From Marinospirillum sp. (GTDB lineage Bacteria; Pseudomonadota; Gammaproteobacteria; Pseudomonadales; Halomonadaceae): a stretch of DNA of 34,566 bases. The DNA is taken from NCBI RefSeq assembly GCF_014859565.1, contig NZ_JACUUA010000019.1:1-34566 (forward strand), written 5' to 3'. A program made the translations under genes and the position numbers. Within the stretch, counting starts at the first letter, position 1. The number at the start of each line of letters is the position of its first letter. Positions 1 to 7,554 of the stretch are shown piece after piece. Below the pieces are notes generated by a model. The model was given only the letters and a program-made list of their open reading frames with translations, was not told where the DNA came from and ran no database searches.

Positions 1-54
1 AGAAGTTGGAAGCCTCACCCGTGGCGCTTTAGCGCTTAGGGCGGGGAGCAGTCA
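1..54 (+). mobile_element. Possible 3' remnant of an IS200/IS605-type (TnpB) element
   Basis: The first 32 bases can be read in frame 3 as a C-terminal peptide KLEASPVAL followed by a TAG stop at 30-32. This overlaps an imperfect hairpin: CCTCACCC (13-20) pairs, with one mismatch, with a GGGCGGGG block near 39-46, and an inner GCGC-TTTA-GCGC hairpin lies between them. The hairpin is followed by GAGCAGTCAC. A short hydrophobic TnpB tail overlapping a G/C-rich hairpin and a GAGCAGTCAC-like end is what I associate with the right end of IS200/IS605 elements, where the same sequence forms the 3' part of the omega RNA. The rest of the element would lie left of the window, so this is a tentative call. 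Bases 55-218 hold no gene that I can support. Confidence 0.4.
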
Positions 55-218
55 CCCGCTGTTGACCAGACTGAGCTGTAGGTGATGTTGATGTATGGGA
101 ATCCGCACACTTTGCCATTTTTAGGGGTGGATGGCCGCATAAAACAGGAGGAATGAGTGTCTAGACCTAAGTCTTGATGCTGTGCTGCAGCCCTTGTCAT
201 TAAAGCGTCACGTTAAAG

Positions 219-234
219 TGGCACGTGCATTGCT
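219..234 (+). promoter_or_regulatory. Sigma-54 (RpoN) promoter of the TRAP-TAXI operon
   Basis: The sequence TGGCACGTGCATTGCT matches the -24/-12 consensus TGGCACG-N4-TTGCW at every defined position, with the invariant GG and GC dinucleotides correctly spaced. It ends 47 bases before the ATG of the permease gene. Sigma-54 promoters need an enhancer-binding activator, such as the DctD type that controls dicarboxylate TRAP systems. No activator gene is in the window, and I did not identify its upstream binding sites. Confidence 0.8.
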
Positions 235-281
235 AACAGCTTTATTCAAATAAAAATCCTTTAACAGGAAGCCTGAACACC

Positions 282-2474
282 ATGTCCGATCTAGATAAGT
301 CGCTTGAGGGCCTAAGCCCAGAAGAAAAGCAGAAACTCAAGGAATTGATGGAAAAGGATGCCAAATCAGAGCGCCGCCTGAGCGGGCTCTGGGGTTGGCT
401 GGTTGCCCTGCTGGGCGCAGCCATGGTGTTGATCTATTTCTACGGAGCCGGTTTTGCCGCTCTGAGCACTGAATATCATCTGGGTGTGTATGTGTTGATT
501 ACCTTTGTGCTGGTTTTTCTGCTGTACCCAGCCGGTGATCGACGTTATCAGGTTGCCATGGGTATTATTGGCGGTGCTCTGTTATCTGTGGTGTTCAGCA
601 GCTTTTTTGTGTTTGATTCCCCTACCGAATTTTATCGCCAGATCCAGATGTTTACTGAAGTTTGGGGATATGACGGTTTTGGGGTGGCTGTAAAGGATGA
701 GTTAGGTGCGCTGGTGTACAGTCTGCTGCTGATTGTGCCATTTGCTGCGGTGCTGATTACTGCGGATGGATGGATTGTACGGCGCTTCCCCGGCAGCCCA
801 TCAGCGACTGATGTGGTGATGGCGCTGATTGTTGCTGCCACTGTGATCTACTGGATCAGCCAGTTTGAGCTACTGAACTACCGTGCCGGTGCTGAAAACG
901 AGTTGGATATGCTGGTCAGTATGATTGGTTTGCTGTTGTCGCTGGAAATCTGTCGCCGTGTGTTGGGTTGGTCCATCACCTTGATTGGTGTGGGTATGAT
1001 CTGCTTTGCCCTGTTCGGCCCCTATTTGCCCGAGCTGTTTGCACACAGAGGTTTTAGTTTTGAGCGCCTGGCAACGTCGCTGTTTCTGACCACCAACGGG
1101 GTATTCGGGGTGATGGCCAGTGTGCTGGCGACCTACGTGATCCTGTTTATTTTCTTTGGCGCTTTTCTGCAAAAGTCCGGTGCAGGCAAATTCTTCATTG
1201 AATTACCGCTGGCTCTAGCAGGGCGCTCAACCGGCGGCCCAGCCAAGGTTGCGGTGATTTCTTCGGCTTTGTTTGGTTCGGTATCTGGCAGTGCCATCGC
1301 CAATACGGTATCCTCCGGTGCTTTTACCATCCCCATGATGAAACGAGCCGGTTTTAAGCCTCATGTGGCCGGTGCTATTGAGCCGGCGGCCTCGATTGGC
1401 GGTATGTTCCTGCCCCCAATCATGGGTGCCGGTGGTTTCCTGATGGCTGAGCTGACGGGTATGCCTTATTCAACCATCATGCTGTTGTCCATCGGGCCGG
1501 CTGCGCTCTATTTCCTATCGATCTATTTTATGGTGCATTTTGAGGCCAAGAAAAACGGTCTGGTGGGTATTCAGGGTGAAGAAATTCCTGACTGGAAGCA
1601 TGTATTAAAAACCGGCTGGTACTTTGCCTTGCCGCTGGTGATTATTACAGTGCTGTTGTTGAGTGGTCGATCTGCCGGTAATGCCGCCTTCTGGGCAACG
1701 CTTTCTTGTATTGCTGTCAGTTGGGTGAATAAAGACACGCGCATGGGACCAAGGCAGATTTGGGAAGCGATCCAGGTGGGTGCACGTAACACCCTGATTG
1801 TGGGTGCAACCATCGGTGTCATCGGGGTGATTGTAGGTACCATCTCTCTGACGGGTATGGGTCTCAAGTTCTCTGACCTGATCATCTCCATGGCGGGTGG
1901 TAGTCTGATTCTGGCATTGATTCTGATTGCGCTGGCGTCTCTGGTGCTGGGTATGGGTGTGCCGGTGACAGCAGCCTATCTGATTGTTGCAGTGCTGGCC
2001 GTGCCTGCTCTGGGTGAGTTCGGTGTGGCGGTGATTGCTGCGCACATGATTGTTTATTGGCTTTCTCAGGATTCCAATATTACCCCTCCGGTATGTGTGG
2101 CGGCTTATGCCGGAGCAGCCATTGCCGGATCTGATCCCTGGAAAACCGGTTGGACGGCTTTCCGCTTTGCTAAAATGCTGTACGTGATGCCAATGCTGTT
2201 TGCCTTTGTTCCAGCCATTCTGCTGGATGGTACGCTGTTTGAAATCATTCAGGCATTTTTCTCGGCAACACTGGGAACCATTGCTTTTGGTGCCTTTGCC
2301 ATGGGTTATCTGCGCCGTTCCACCAACTGGATGGAGTGGACTATTCTGGGTGTGGGTACTTTCCTGCTGTACTGGCCAAGCCTGATTACTGATGGTGCGG
2401 GTCTGGCGCTGGTGGGGCTGGTCTGGTGGCTGCAGCGTGATGCGGCAAATAAACCTCAGGCCGTGGCTTCCTGA
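282..2474 (+). CDS. TRAP transporter permease, fused small (4TM) and large (12TM) subunits, TAXI type
   Basis: This 730-residue, strongly hydrophobic protein is the membrane part of a tripartite ATP-independent periplasmic transporter. It imports an organic anion with Na+ or H+ across the inner membrane. The N-terminal ~45 residues are charged and cytoplasmic. The next ~180 residues hold the DctQ-like helices, and the remainder is the DctM-like core with Gly-rich loops such as GSVSGSAIANTV and the conserved SQDSNITPPVC segment. Fusion of Q and M is the rule in TAXI-type systems, and 730 residues is near the usual length. The ATG is preceded by an AGGAA ribosome-binding site. It is the first gene of a three-gene operon with a Usp gene (19 bp gap) and a TAXI binding protein. 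The substrate cannot be read from the sequence. Confidence 0.93.
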   Translation: MSDLDKSLEGLSPEEKQKLKELMEKDAKSERRLSGLWGWLVALLGAAMVLIYFYGAGFAALSTEYHLGVYVLITFVLVFLLYPAGDRRYQVAMGIIGGALLSVVFSSFFVFDSPTEFYRQIQMFTEVWGYDGFGVAVKDELGALVYSLLLIVPFAAVLITADGWIVRRFPGSPSATDVVMALIVAATVIYWISQFELLNYRAGAENELDMLVSMIGLLLSLEICRRVLGWSITLIGVGMICFALFGPYLPELFAHRGFSFERLATSLFLTTNGVFGVMASVLATYVILFIFFGAFLQKSGAGKFFIELPLALAGRSTGGPAKVAVISSALFGSVSGSAIANTVSSGAFTIPMMKRAGFKPHVAGAIEPAASIGGMFLPPIMGAGGFLMAELTGMPYSTIMLLSIGPAALYFLSIYFMVHFEAKKNGLVGIQGEEIPDWKHVLKTGWYFALPLVIITVLLLSGRSAGNAAFWATLSCIAVSWVNKDTRMGPRQIWEAIQVGARNTLIVGATIGVIGVIVGTISLTGMGLKFSDLIISMAGGSLILALILIALASLVLGMGVPVTAAYLIVAVLAVPALGEFGVAVIAAHMIVYWLSQDSNITPPVCVAAYAGAAIAGSDPWKTGWTAFRFAKMLYVMPMLFAFVPAILLDGTLFEIIQAFFSATLGTIAFGAFAMGYLRRSTNWMEWTILGVGTFLLYWPSLITDGAGLALVGLVWWLQRDAANKPQAVAS

Positions 2475-2493
2475 ATTACTGGAGTGAAAATGA

Positions 2494-2946
2494 ATGGCTG
2501 AATATAAAACCCTGCTGTTTGCAACTGATTTTTCGGAAGGTGCATCTAAGGCTGCGGATCATGCCCGCAGCTTGGCAACCCTTTGTAAGGCACGTTTGCA
2601 CCTGGTGCATGTGATTACCGAACTGTCCGACAAACGGCGCCGTCGCCTGCCGGCTGAGGTGGTTAACACCTTTGTGCGTGAAGTGGAAACTCACGCACTG
2701 GAAGACATGCATGCCTTTTGTAGCAAGTTTTTTGCCGATGCTGCTGAAGCGGGCTATCAGGTCACCTCTGAAGTGGTGATTGGTTCCGGGTTTCAGGAGA
2801 TTTTGAAGCAAGCAGAAACTGTTGGTGCTGATCTAATTGTGATGGGCACCCATGGTCGTACTGGTATTGAAAAAGTACTGGTCGGGTCAACTGCAGAGCG
2901 TGTGGTGCGTAATGCCACGGTTCCTGTGTTGACTGTAAGGGAATAA
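2494..2946 (+). CDS. Universal stress protein (UspA family), ATP-binding type
   Basis: This 150-residue single-domain Usp is cytoplasmic. The N-terminus FATDFSEGASKAADHA is the typical first strand and helix. The nucleotide-binding motif G-2x-G-9x-G-S is complete at G118, G121, G131 and S132, so it belongs to the ATP-binding subclass. It lies inside the TRAP operon, between permease and binding protein. In Halomonas elongata the Usp protein TeaD, encoded with the ectoine TRAP transporter TeaABC, binds ATP and down-regulates uptake, so a similar regulatory role is inferred here. GGAG at 2481-2484 supports the 2494 ATG. An out-of-frame ATG at 2490 opens only a three-codon frame. Confidence 0.93.
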   Translation: MAEYKTLLFATDFSEGASKAADHARSLATLCKARLHLVHVITELSDKRRRRLPAEVVNTFVREVETHALEDMHAFCSKFFADAAEAGYQVTSEVVIGSGFQEILKQAETVGADLIVMGTHGRTGIEKVLVGSTAERVVRNATVPVLTVRE

Positions 2947-2984
2947 TTCCCTCCTACAACATCAAAAAAAGACGAGGAAAAACC

Positions 2985-4001
2985 ATGTTCATGAAAACAA
3001 TGAACCTCACCCAGTTGTTTCGCAAGCCAGCGACCCTGGTCGCTGCTGCCGTTACTGCTGTAGCCTTGGCTGTTGCTCCAGCGGCGGATGCACAACGCAC
3101 CGAGCGCCTGGCCTTCTCTGGTGGCCCGGATGGTGGTACGTTCCAGTACTTCTCCAATGGTATTGCCACTCGCCTGTCCCGTGCGATGGATGGCGTGGAT
3201 GTATCCAATATGGCTTCTGCTGGTTCTGTTGAGAACCTGCGTCGAGTTAACTCCCGTGATGCGGATTTTGGTATTGTTTATTCCGGTGACCTGTTCCTGG
3301 GTATGAATGGCCAGCTGACCAACGACACCCGCCGTTATCGTAATGTGCAGGCTGTGGCTTACCTTTACGGTGCGCCCGCCCACCTGCTGGTACTGGATGG
3401 CTCAGGTATCAATACTCCCAAGGAGCTGGCTGGTAAGCGTGTTGCTGTTGGTCCTGCCGGTTCTGGTGCTGCTGCTTCTGCTCAGCGTTATTTTGAAGGC
3501 CTAGGTCTGTGGAACAAGATCAGCCCACAGTACATCGGTTACAACCAAGGCGCTTCTGCACTGGGTGACCGTCAGATTGACGCCCTGTGGGTCTTTGCCG
3601 GTTTCCCGAATGCTTCTGTCATTCAGGCCGCTTCATCCAACCGTGTGCGTCTGCTGCAAACCTTTGAAGCAGCCAAAGCCGGTAGCCTATTCAAGGATCA
3701 CCCCTACTATGCAGAAGTTACCATTCCTGCCGGTACTTACCCAGGTGTGGATTATGACGTAGTGACTGTTCAGGACTCAGCCCTGTGGGTTGCTGGTCGT
3801 CATGTGGCGGAAGACCGTATGCACCAGATGACTGACCTGATTTTCTCTGAAGAAGGTCTGAGCTTCATGCGCAGCGTATCCGGCGCTGCCCGTGCTATGA
3901 GTGTTGAAGGTGCTTTGACAGGTATCGTGACACCTGTTCATGCGGGTGCCAAAAAATACTGGGAAGAAAAAGGTCTGACCTTGAGTGCTGACCAGAAGTA
4001 A
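2985..4001 (+). CDS. TAXI-family TRAP transporter solute-binding protein
   Basis: This 338-residue periplasmic binding protein would capture the substrate and deliver it to the QM permease encoded upstream. A Sec signal peptide is visible: basic N-terminus, hydrophobic stretch at residues 16-32, and an ADA-Q cleavage site near residue 36. The mature N-terminus LAFSGGPDGGTFQYFSNGIA is the diagnostic TAXI motif (Gly-Gly-Thr followed by a short loop and the first helix). The conserved central region GKRVAVGPAGSGAAASAQ and the DALWVFAGFPNASV segment follow. The start is supported by GAGG a few bases upstream. A 38 bp gap separates it from the usp gene, and a strong terminator follows. TAXI substrates known from other systems include glutamate and alpha-ketoglutarate, but the ligand here is unknown. 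Confidence 0.94.
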   Translation: MFMKTMNLTQLFRKPATLVAAAVTAVALAVAPAADAQRTERLAFSGGPDGGTFQYFSNGIATRLSRAMDGVDVSNMASAGSVENLRRVNSRDADFGIVYSGDLFLGMNGQLTNDTRRYRNVQAVAYLYGAPAHLLVLDGSGINTPKELAGKRVAVGPAGSGAAASAQRYFEGLGLWNKISPQYIGYNQGASALGDRQIDALWVFAGFPNASVIQAASSNRVRLLQTFEAAKAGSLFKDHPYYAEVTIPAGTYPGVDYDVVTVQDSALWVAGRHVAEDRMHQMTDLIFSEEGLSFMRSVSGAARAMSVEGALTGIVTPVHAGAKKYWEEKGLTLSADQK

Positions 4002-4015
4002 TCCTTTGTTGCATA

Positions 4016-4048
4016 AAATATCCCCGCTTATGGCGGGGATATTTTTTT
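4016..4048. terminator. Bidirectional rho-independent terminator
   Basis: A 10-bp perfect stem, ATATCCCCGC (4018-4027) with GCGGGGATAT (4033-4042), has a 5-base loop. It is followed by a T-run on the plus strand, and on the minus strand by TTTT from the A-run at 4015-4018. It ends the TRAP operon on the plus strand and can also end the convergent comFB-like transcript. Confidence 0.9.
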
Positions 4049-4071
4049 GATTCAAAGTCAGCAAGCAGTGT

Positions 4072-4341
4072 TTAGTCACCAAGGTGGGGGTAAGCATCCA
4101 CCTGCTTGATGGCCTCATCCAGTGCCAGTCTAAGGCGCTCTTGTACCCGTGTTATTTCTTCTTCGGACATATACGCCGCAGTGTCCACATCAAAACGCAC
4201 ATAAAAAGCAGGCAGTTGGTTCAGTGTCAGGCAGATAACGTCTTCGATATAGTCCTGATTTTTGCCTGCTAAACGCGATTCGGAACCGAGCATGCCTTTT
4301 AATTTGGTTTCGTAATAGTTGTGTACGTTATCGGTTGCCAT
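4072..4341 (-). CDS. ComFB-family protein
   Basis: This small cytoplasmic protein of 89 residues resembles the late-competence ComFB family. The core is a helix followed by DVICLTLNQLPAFYVRFDVD, which matches the family pattern of a conserved V-x-C-x-x-LN-x-LP-x-x-YVR block. A charged amphipathic helix ends the protein. ComFB was named from a Bacillus competence operon. Members in cyanobacteria and other bacteria have been reported to bind c-di-GMP and affect motility or competence. It lies 23 bp downstream of cheR on the same strand, so it is probably co-transcribed with the chemotaxis genes. GGAG upstream of the ATG supports the start. The role in this organism is inferred only from context. 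Confidence 0.8.
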   Translation of the reverse strand: MATDNVHNYYETKLKGMLGSESRLAGKNQDYIEDVICLTLNQLPAFYVRFDVDTAAYMSEEEITRVQERLRLALDEAIKQVDAYPHLGD

Positions 4342-4364
4342 GAGGCGTCTCCAGTTGCTAAGGC

Positions 4365-5204
4365 TTATTTAGCCCGGTAGATGATGCCCGGCTTGCACTG
4401 CACCATTTCGTAGAGTTCAGGCATATTCGACAGAGCCTCGGATGCACCGAGGAATAGGTAACCACCCGGTTTTAAGGTGCCGTGAATACGCTTGAGAATG
4501 TCTTTTTTCAGGTCAGCTGAAAAATAAATCAGTACGTTGCGGCAAAAAACGATATCAAAACGCCCCAGTATGGAATAGCTGTGCAGCAAGTTCATCATGC
4601 GGAATTCGACTCGTCGCTGGATATTGGGATTAATCTTCCAGCGTCCTTCTCCGGTTTGTGAGAAATGTTTGGTCAGGCGATCCTTGGATAATCCACGTCC
4701 AATGGCCAGCATTTCATAAGTACCCGAACGGGCAGTGGTTAATGCTGAACTGGAGATGTCCGTACCGATAATTTTTTCACCACCTCGCAAGGCACCAGGG
4801 TTCTTGCTGCGGAACTCTTCAATCACCATGGAGATTGAATAGGCTTCTTGTCCGGTGGAACTGGCGGAAGACCAGATCTTTAATGGTTCCGCACCCAGTT
4901 TTGGGGCGATCTCGGGTAGTACCCGGTTCTCAAGAATATTAAAAGGGTGCACATCACGAAACCAGAGGGTTTCGTTGGTGGTCATGGCGTCAACAACGGC
5001 TTCCTTGAGGCCGGAGCGGGGGTTGCGCTGCATTTCCCGCATCAGATCCGTTAGGCTATCCATGTTTTGCTGGGTCATGATTTTGCCCAGGCGACTGGTG
5101 ACTAGATACTGTTTGTTGTCGCCCAGCAGAATGCCGCAAGCTTCTTGCAGAAACTTGCGGAATGCTTCGAATTCCTGGGGCCCTAAAGTCTTGCTGATCG
5201 ACAT
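4365..5204 (-). CDS. cheR: Chemotaxis protein methyltransferase CheR
   Basis: This 279-residue enzyme transfers a methyl group from S-adenosylmethionine to glutamates of chemoreceptors, for sensory adaptation. Residues 1-70 form the helical N-terminal domain. The methyltransferase domain shows the SAM-binding segment IWSSASSTGQEAYSISM (110-126), the acidic strand IIGTDISSSAL (145-155), DIVFCRNVLIYF (217-228) and the GGYLFLGASEAL strand-loop near 248. The Gly-Gln-Glu variant of the SAM loop is typical of pseudomonad CheR1-like proteins. It follows cheV after an 80 bp gap and precedes the comFB-like gene. GGTGAG directly upstream serves as ribosome-binding site. Confidence 0.95.
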   Translation of the reverse strand: MSISKTLGPQEFEAFRKFLQEACGILLGDNKQYLVTSRLGKIMTQQNMDSLTDLMREMQRNPRSGLKEAVVDAMTTNETLWFRDVHPFNILENRVLPEIAPKLGAEPLKIWSSASSTGQEAYSISMVIEEFRSKNPGALRGGEKIIGTDISSSALTTARSGTYEMLAIGRGLSKDRLTKHFSQTGEGRWKINPNIQRRVEFRMMNLLHSYSILGRFDIVFCRNVLIYFSADLKKDILKRIHGTLKPGGYLFLGASEALSNMPELYEMVQCKPGIIYRAK

Positions 5205-5284
5205 CCCTCACCACCACTTAACAGATCACAGTCTAAAGGATCATTCATAATAATAACTTATACTCTTCAATGCTACGACTTGTG

Positions 5285-6223
5285 TCACACTTTGAGACCT
5301 GCCGCTGTTTTGATTTGATTGATTACCACTTTTGCCAACTCATCAGCATCGTATTTGGCCAGAAAAAAGTTTGCGCCCACCTTTTTGACCATGGCTTCAT
5401 TGAAAATACCACTCAGCGAGGAGTGCAACAATACCGGCAGTCCAGACAAGCGTGGATCCTGTTTGATCTTGTTTGTCAGGGTGTAGCCATCCATTTCCGG
5501 CATTTCGATGTCTGAGATGATCATCAAAAACTCATCTGCCACATCCTTGCCTTCATCTGCAAGATTGTTCAAGAAGTTCAGTGCTTCACGGCCGTTGGTC
5601 AGACTGGTGAAATGCACGCCAGTTTCAGCAAGATTACGCTCAACCTGATGCCGTGCCACGGTGGAGTCATCCACCAGCAGGATATGGAAGTCACTGGCAA
5701 TAGACTTGATGTCATCAGTCAGCACCTCTGGAGATACTCCTTGGGCAAAGGGATCTACACTGGCGATGATTTTCTCAACATCAATGATTTCAATGAGCTG
5801 GTTATCCATCTGGGTTATGGCGGTGAGGAAGCTGTCCTTGCCACTGCCTTTGGGTGGTGGATGAACTTCTTCCCAGTCGATATTTACAATTCGGTCAACT
5901 TCACTGACCAGAAACCCCTGGGTGCGTCGATTGTATTCGGTAACAATAACAAAGTGGGTCTCTGGTTTTTCCATCGGCGGCTGGTGGATGGCCATGCCTA
6001 GATCAACAATGGAAATGGCACCATCCCGCACGTGCGCAACACCACGAACCTCCGGTGTATGATGGGGGAGATTGGTTAGGCGTGGGCAGGGGATAATTTC
6101 CTTTACCTTAAAAACATTGATGCCGTAGAGTTGTCTTCCTTTCAGGCGGAACAATAGTAATTCCATACGGTTACCGCCAGCGATCTTGTTGCGTGCTGCC
6201 AGCTTGCCTGCAGAATTTGTCAT
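5285..6223 (-). CDS. cheV: Chemotaxis coupling protein CheV (CheW-receiver fusion)
   Basis: This 312-residue protein couples receptors to the CheA kinase and can be phosphorylated. Residues ~18-160 form a CheW-like domain (ELLLFRLKGRQLYGINVFKV at 21-40). Residues ~178-308 form a response-regulator receiver domain with the acidic pair D185/D186 in ILLVDDSTVAR, the phospho-acceptor D238 in ISDIEMPEMDGYTL, the hydroxyl residue in LLHSSLSG and the conserved K290 in FFLAKYDA. All residues needed for phosphorylation are present, and 312 residues is normal for the family. It is transcribed divergently from flgA and is followed by cheR. A cheV gene next to cheR and flgA is the common pseudomonad arrangement. 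Confidence 0.96.
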   Translation of the reverse strand: MTNSAGKLAARNKIAGGNRMELLLFRLKGRQLYGINVFKVKEIIPCPRLTNLPHHTPEVRGVAHVRDGAISIVDLGMAIHQPPMEKPETHFVIVTEYNRRTQGFLVSEVDRIVNIDWEEVHPPPKGSGKDSFLTAITQMDNQLIEIIDVEKIIASVDPFAQGVSPEVLTDDIKSIASDFHILLVDDSTVARHQVERNLAETGVHFTSLTNGREALNFLNNLADEGKDVADEFLMIISDIEMPEMDGYTLTNKIKQDPRLSGLPVLLHSSLSGIFNEAMVKKVGANFFLAKYDADELAKVVINQIKTAAGLKV

Positions 6224-6271
6224 AAAATGCTCTTTTAAGATTTAGGAAAATGTTAGCCCGGATCTGCAGTG

Positions 6272-6300
6272 AGTATAAACCGCTGCGGCAAAGATTTCTA
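6272..6300 (-). promoter_or_regulatory. Candidate sigma-70 promoter of cheV
   Basis: Reading the minus strand, TAGAAA (6295-6300) and TATACT (6272-6277) are separated by exactly 17 bp and point at cheV, whose ATG is about 50 bases downstream. The -10 box is good (5 of 6) and the -35 box fair (4 of 6). No convincing sigma-28 or sigma-54 site was seen in this divergent cheV/flgA region. Confidence 0.35.
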
Positions 6301-6324
6301 AAATTCCTTGTAAGGTTTTCTGTT

Positions 6325-7032
6325 ATGTCGGCTAAATCTTTATCGGTTTATGGTTTGTTTATGGTGCTTTTCAGTTGGGTTCTACCTTCGTTTGCCCAGA
6401 ATCAGAATGTGGCACAATTGCAGGTGGATGCCAGTTACTGGATCGATCAACAGCTGAGTGGACAGATGGGGCGTTATGAGGTGCAGTTCTCAGCACTGGA
6501 TCCTCGCTTGCGTCTGGCTGCGTGTCAGACCCCCGTAGATATTGAGCCGCATGGTGGTGGCGAGCTGCGCGGACGCGTCAACCTGAAAATCAGTTGCTTG
6601 GATCAGGGATGGTTTGTTTATCTGGCTGTAGATATACAGCGTTTTGTACCTGTGGTGGTGGCAAGAACTGCTCTGCCACGTGGTACGGGTCTGACACCAC
6701 AGGTGCTGATGGTGCAGGAGATGGAGGTATCCAGGGTCAGGGGTGATTATTATACCTCAATCAACAGCCTGAACGGAATGCAGCTACGCAATCGGGTACG
6801 TGCAGGAGATGTTATCACTCATGTTAATCTGATGGCTGCCGATGCGGTCAATAAGGGTGAACAGGTGGTGATTAGTGCCATCAGTAGCACTGGCAGTCTG
6901 GGTGTGCGCATGGCGGGTGAGGCCCTGGACAATGGCAAGATTGGTGACCAGATCAGGGTGCGTAATATTCAGTCCGGTCGAGTGATTCGGGCTATAGTTA
7001 AAGGGCGCGGGGCTGTTGAAGTACGTTTTTGA
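6325..7032 (+). CDS. flgA: Flagellar basal body P-ring assembly chaperone FlgA
   Basis: FlgA is a periplasmic chaperone needed to assemble the P-ring of the flagellar basal body. From the ATG at 6325 the protein has 235 residues with a signal peptide (hydrophobic segment GLFMVLFSWVLPSFAQ) and a cleavage site after Ala-Gln. The C-terminal part carries the SAF-type domain, seen in VVVARTALPRGTGLTPQVL, the RGDYYTSINSLNGMQLRNRV linker and IRVRNIQSGRVIRAIV near the end. An upstream in-frame ATG at 6250 would add 25 basic residues. I chose 6325 because AAGG lies at 6311-6314 and the signal peptide then starts normally. It is followed by flgM and flgN, the usual gammaproteobacterial order. Confidence 0.93.
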   Translation: MSAKSLSVYGLFMVLFSWVLPSFAQNQNVAQLQVDASYWIDQQLSGQMGRYEVQFSALDPRLRLAACQTPVDIEPHGGGELRGRVNLKISCLDQGWFVYLAVDIQRFVPVVVARTALPRGTGLTPQVLMVQEMEVSRVRGDYYTSINSLNGMQLRNRVRAGDVITHVNLMAADAVNKGEQVVISAISSTGSLGVRMAGEALDNGKIGDQIRVRNIQSGRVIRAIVKGRGAVEVRF

Positions 7033-7060
7033 TAACTCCCGACTTTTTTTAAAAAAAGAC

Positions 7061-7087
7061 TAAAGTTTTTAAGATGTAGGCCGAAAA
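7061..7087 (+). promoter_or_regulatory. Sigma-28 (FliA) promoter of flgM
   Basis: TAAAGTTT (7061-7068) and GCCGAAAA (7080-7087) are separated by 11 bp. The consensus is TAAAGTTT-N11-GCCGATAA, so 15 of 16 positions match. It lies 41 bp before the flgM ATG. A FliA promoter on flgM creates the classic loop in which FliA raises the level of its own anti-sigma factor. A 16-bp A/T palindrome (7043-7058) sits just upstream. Confidence 0.9.
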
Positions 7088-7128
7088 CCTTTTGTAACAG
7101 TAATTTGATAAACAACGGGTACCTCATC

Positions 7129-7419
7129 ATGGCTATCGAACTCAACGGCATTGGCAACAGCCTGAACCCCAGGGTCAGGAGTGGTGACCAAACTGTAGCC
7201 AAGGATACACTTGCAGCATCCAGCTCTGCGGCCATATCATCAGCTGCTGATCGTGTTGAACTCAGTGCTCATGCCCAGCATTTATATAAGAATGATGAAG
7301 AAGGCACCTTCGATTCCGCGCGAGTTGAAGCAATCAAAAAACAGATTGCTGAAGGCAGCTACGTAATTGATTACAAGAAGCTGGCAGGCAAGCTGATGGA
7401 TCTGGAATCCAGACTCTGA
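7129..7419 (+). CDS. flgM: Anti-sigma-28 factor FlgM
   Basis: FlgM binds FliA (sigma-28) in the cytoplasm and blocks late flagellar genes until the hook is finished and FlgM is exported. The protein is 96 residues, as expected, with a low-complexity, Ser/Ala-rich N-terminal half. The C-terminal FliA-binding region starts at DRVELSAHAQHLY and contains the conserved segment SARVEAIKKQIAEGSYVIDY. The start is the ATG at 7129 (MAIELNGIG). A TTG eight codons upstream lacks a ribosome-binding site and lies closer to the sigma-28 promoter. It is followed by the chaperone gene flgN. Confidence 0.94.
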   Translation: MAIELNGIGNSLNPRVRSGDQTVAKDTLAASSSAAISSAADRVELSAHAQHLYKNDEEGTFDSARVEAIKKQIAEGSYVIDYKKLAGKLMDLESRL

Positions 7420-7465
7420 TTCTGACTGCTTCTGACCAAGTCAAAACGTTGTTGCAAGATCTAGT

Positions 7466-7499
7466 AACCTGCCCTGAGCTTCTCGCGGCAGGTTCTTTT
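7466..7499 (+). terminator. Hairpin between flgM and flgN, probable terminator or attenuator
   Basis: AACCTGCC (7466-7473) pairs perfectly with GGCAGGTT (7487-7494), with a 13-base loop, and is followed by CTTTTG. The T-run is short, so partial read-through into flgN is likely. This would let the sigma-28 promoter favour flgM over flgN. Confidence 0.6.
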
Positions 7500-7554
7500 G
7501 TATTGGGTGATGATCCGCTACACTGCAGCCAGTTAAATCACTGAGGAGTTTTAT

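Noticed and set aside
1605..2045. A 146-codon minus-strand frame inside the TRAP permease gene
   Set aside because: The product is full of His, Gln, Asn and Arg, a typical antisense reading of a hydrophobic membrane protein. The permease is unambiguous.
6250..6324. Upstream ATG for flgA giving 25 more residues
   Set aside because: The extension would put a basic stretch with no signal-peptide logic before a normal signal peptide. The ATG at 6325 has a ribosome-binding site and gives the usual length.
7043..7058. A/T palindrome CTTTTTTT-AAAAAAAG as a terminator for flgA
   Set aside because: The stem is nearly all A-T with no loop, so it would not make a stable terminator hairpin. It is noted only as an odd sequence beside the sigma-28 promoter.
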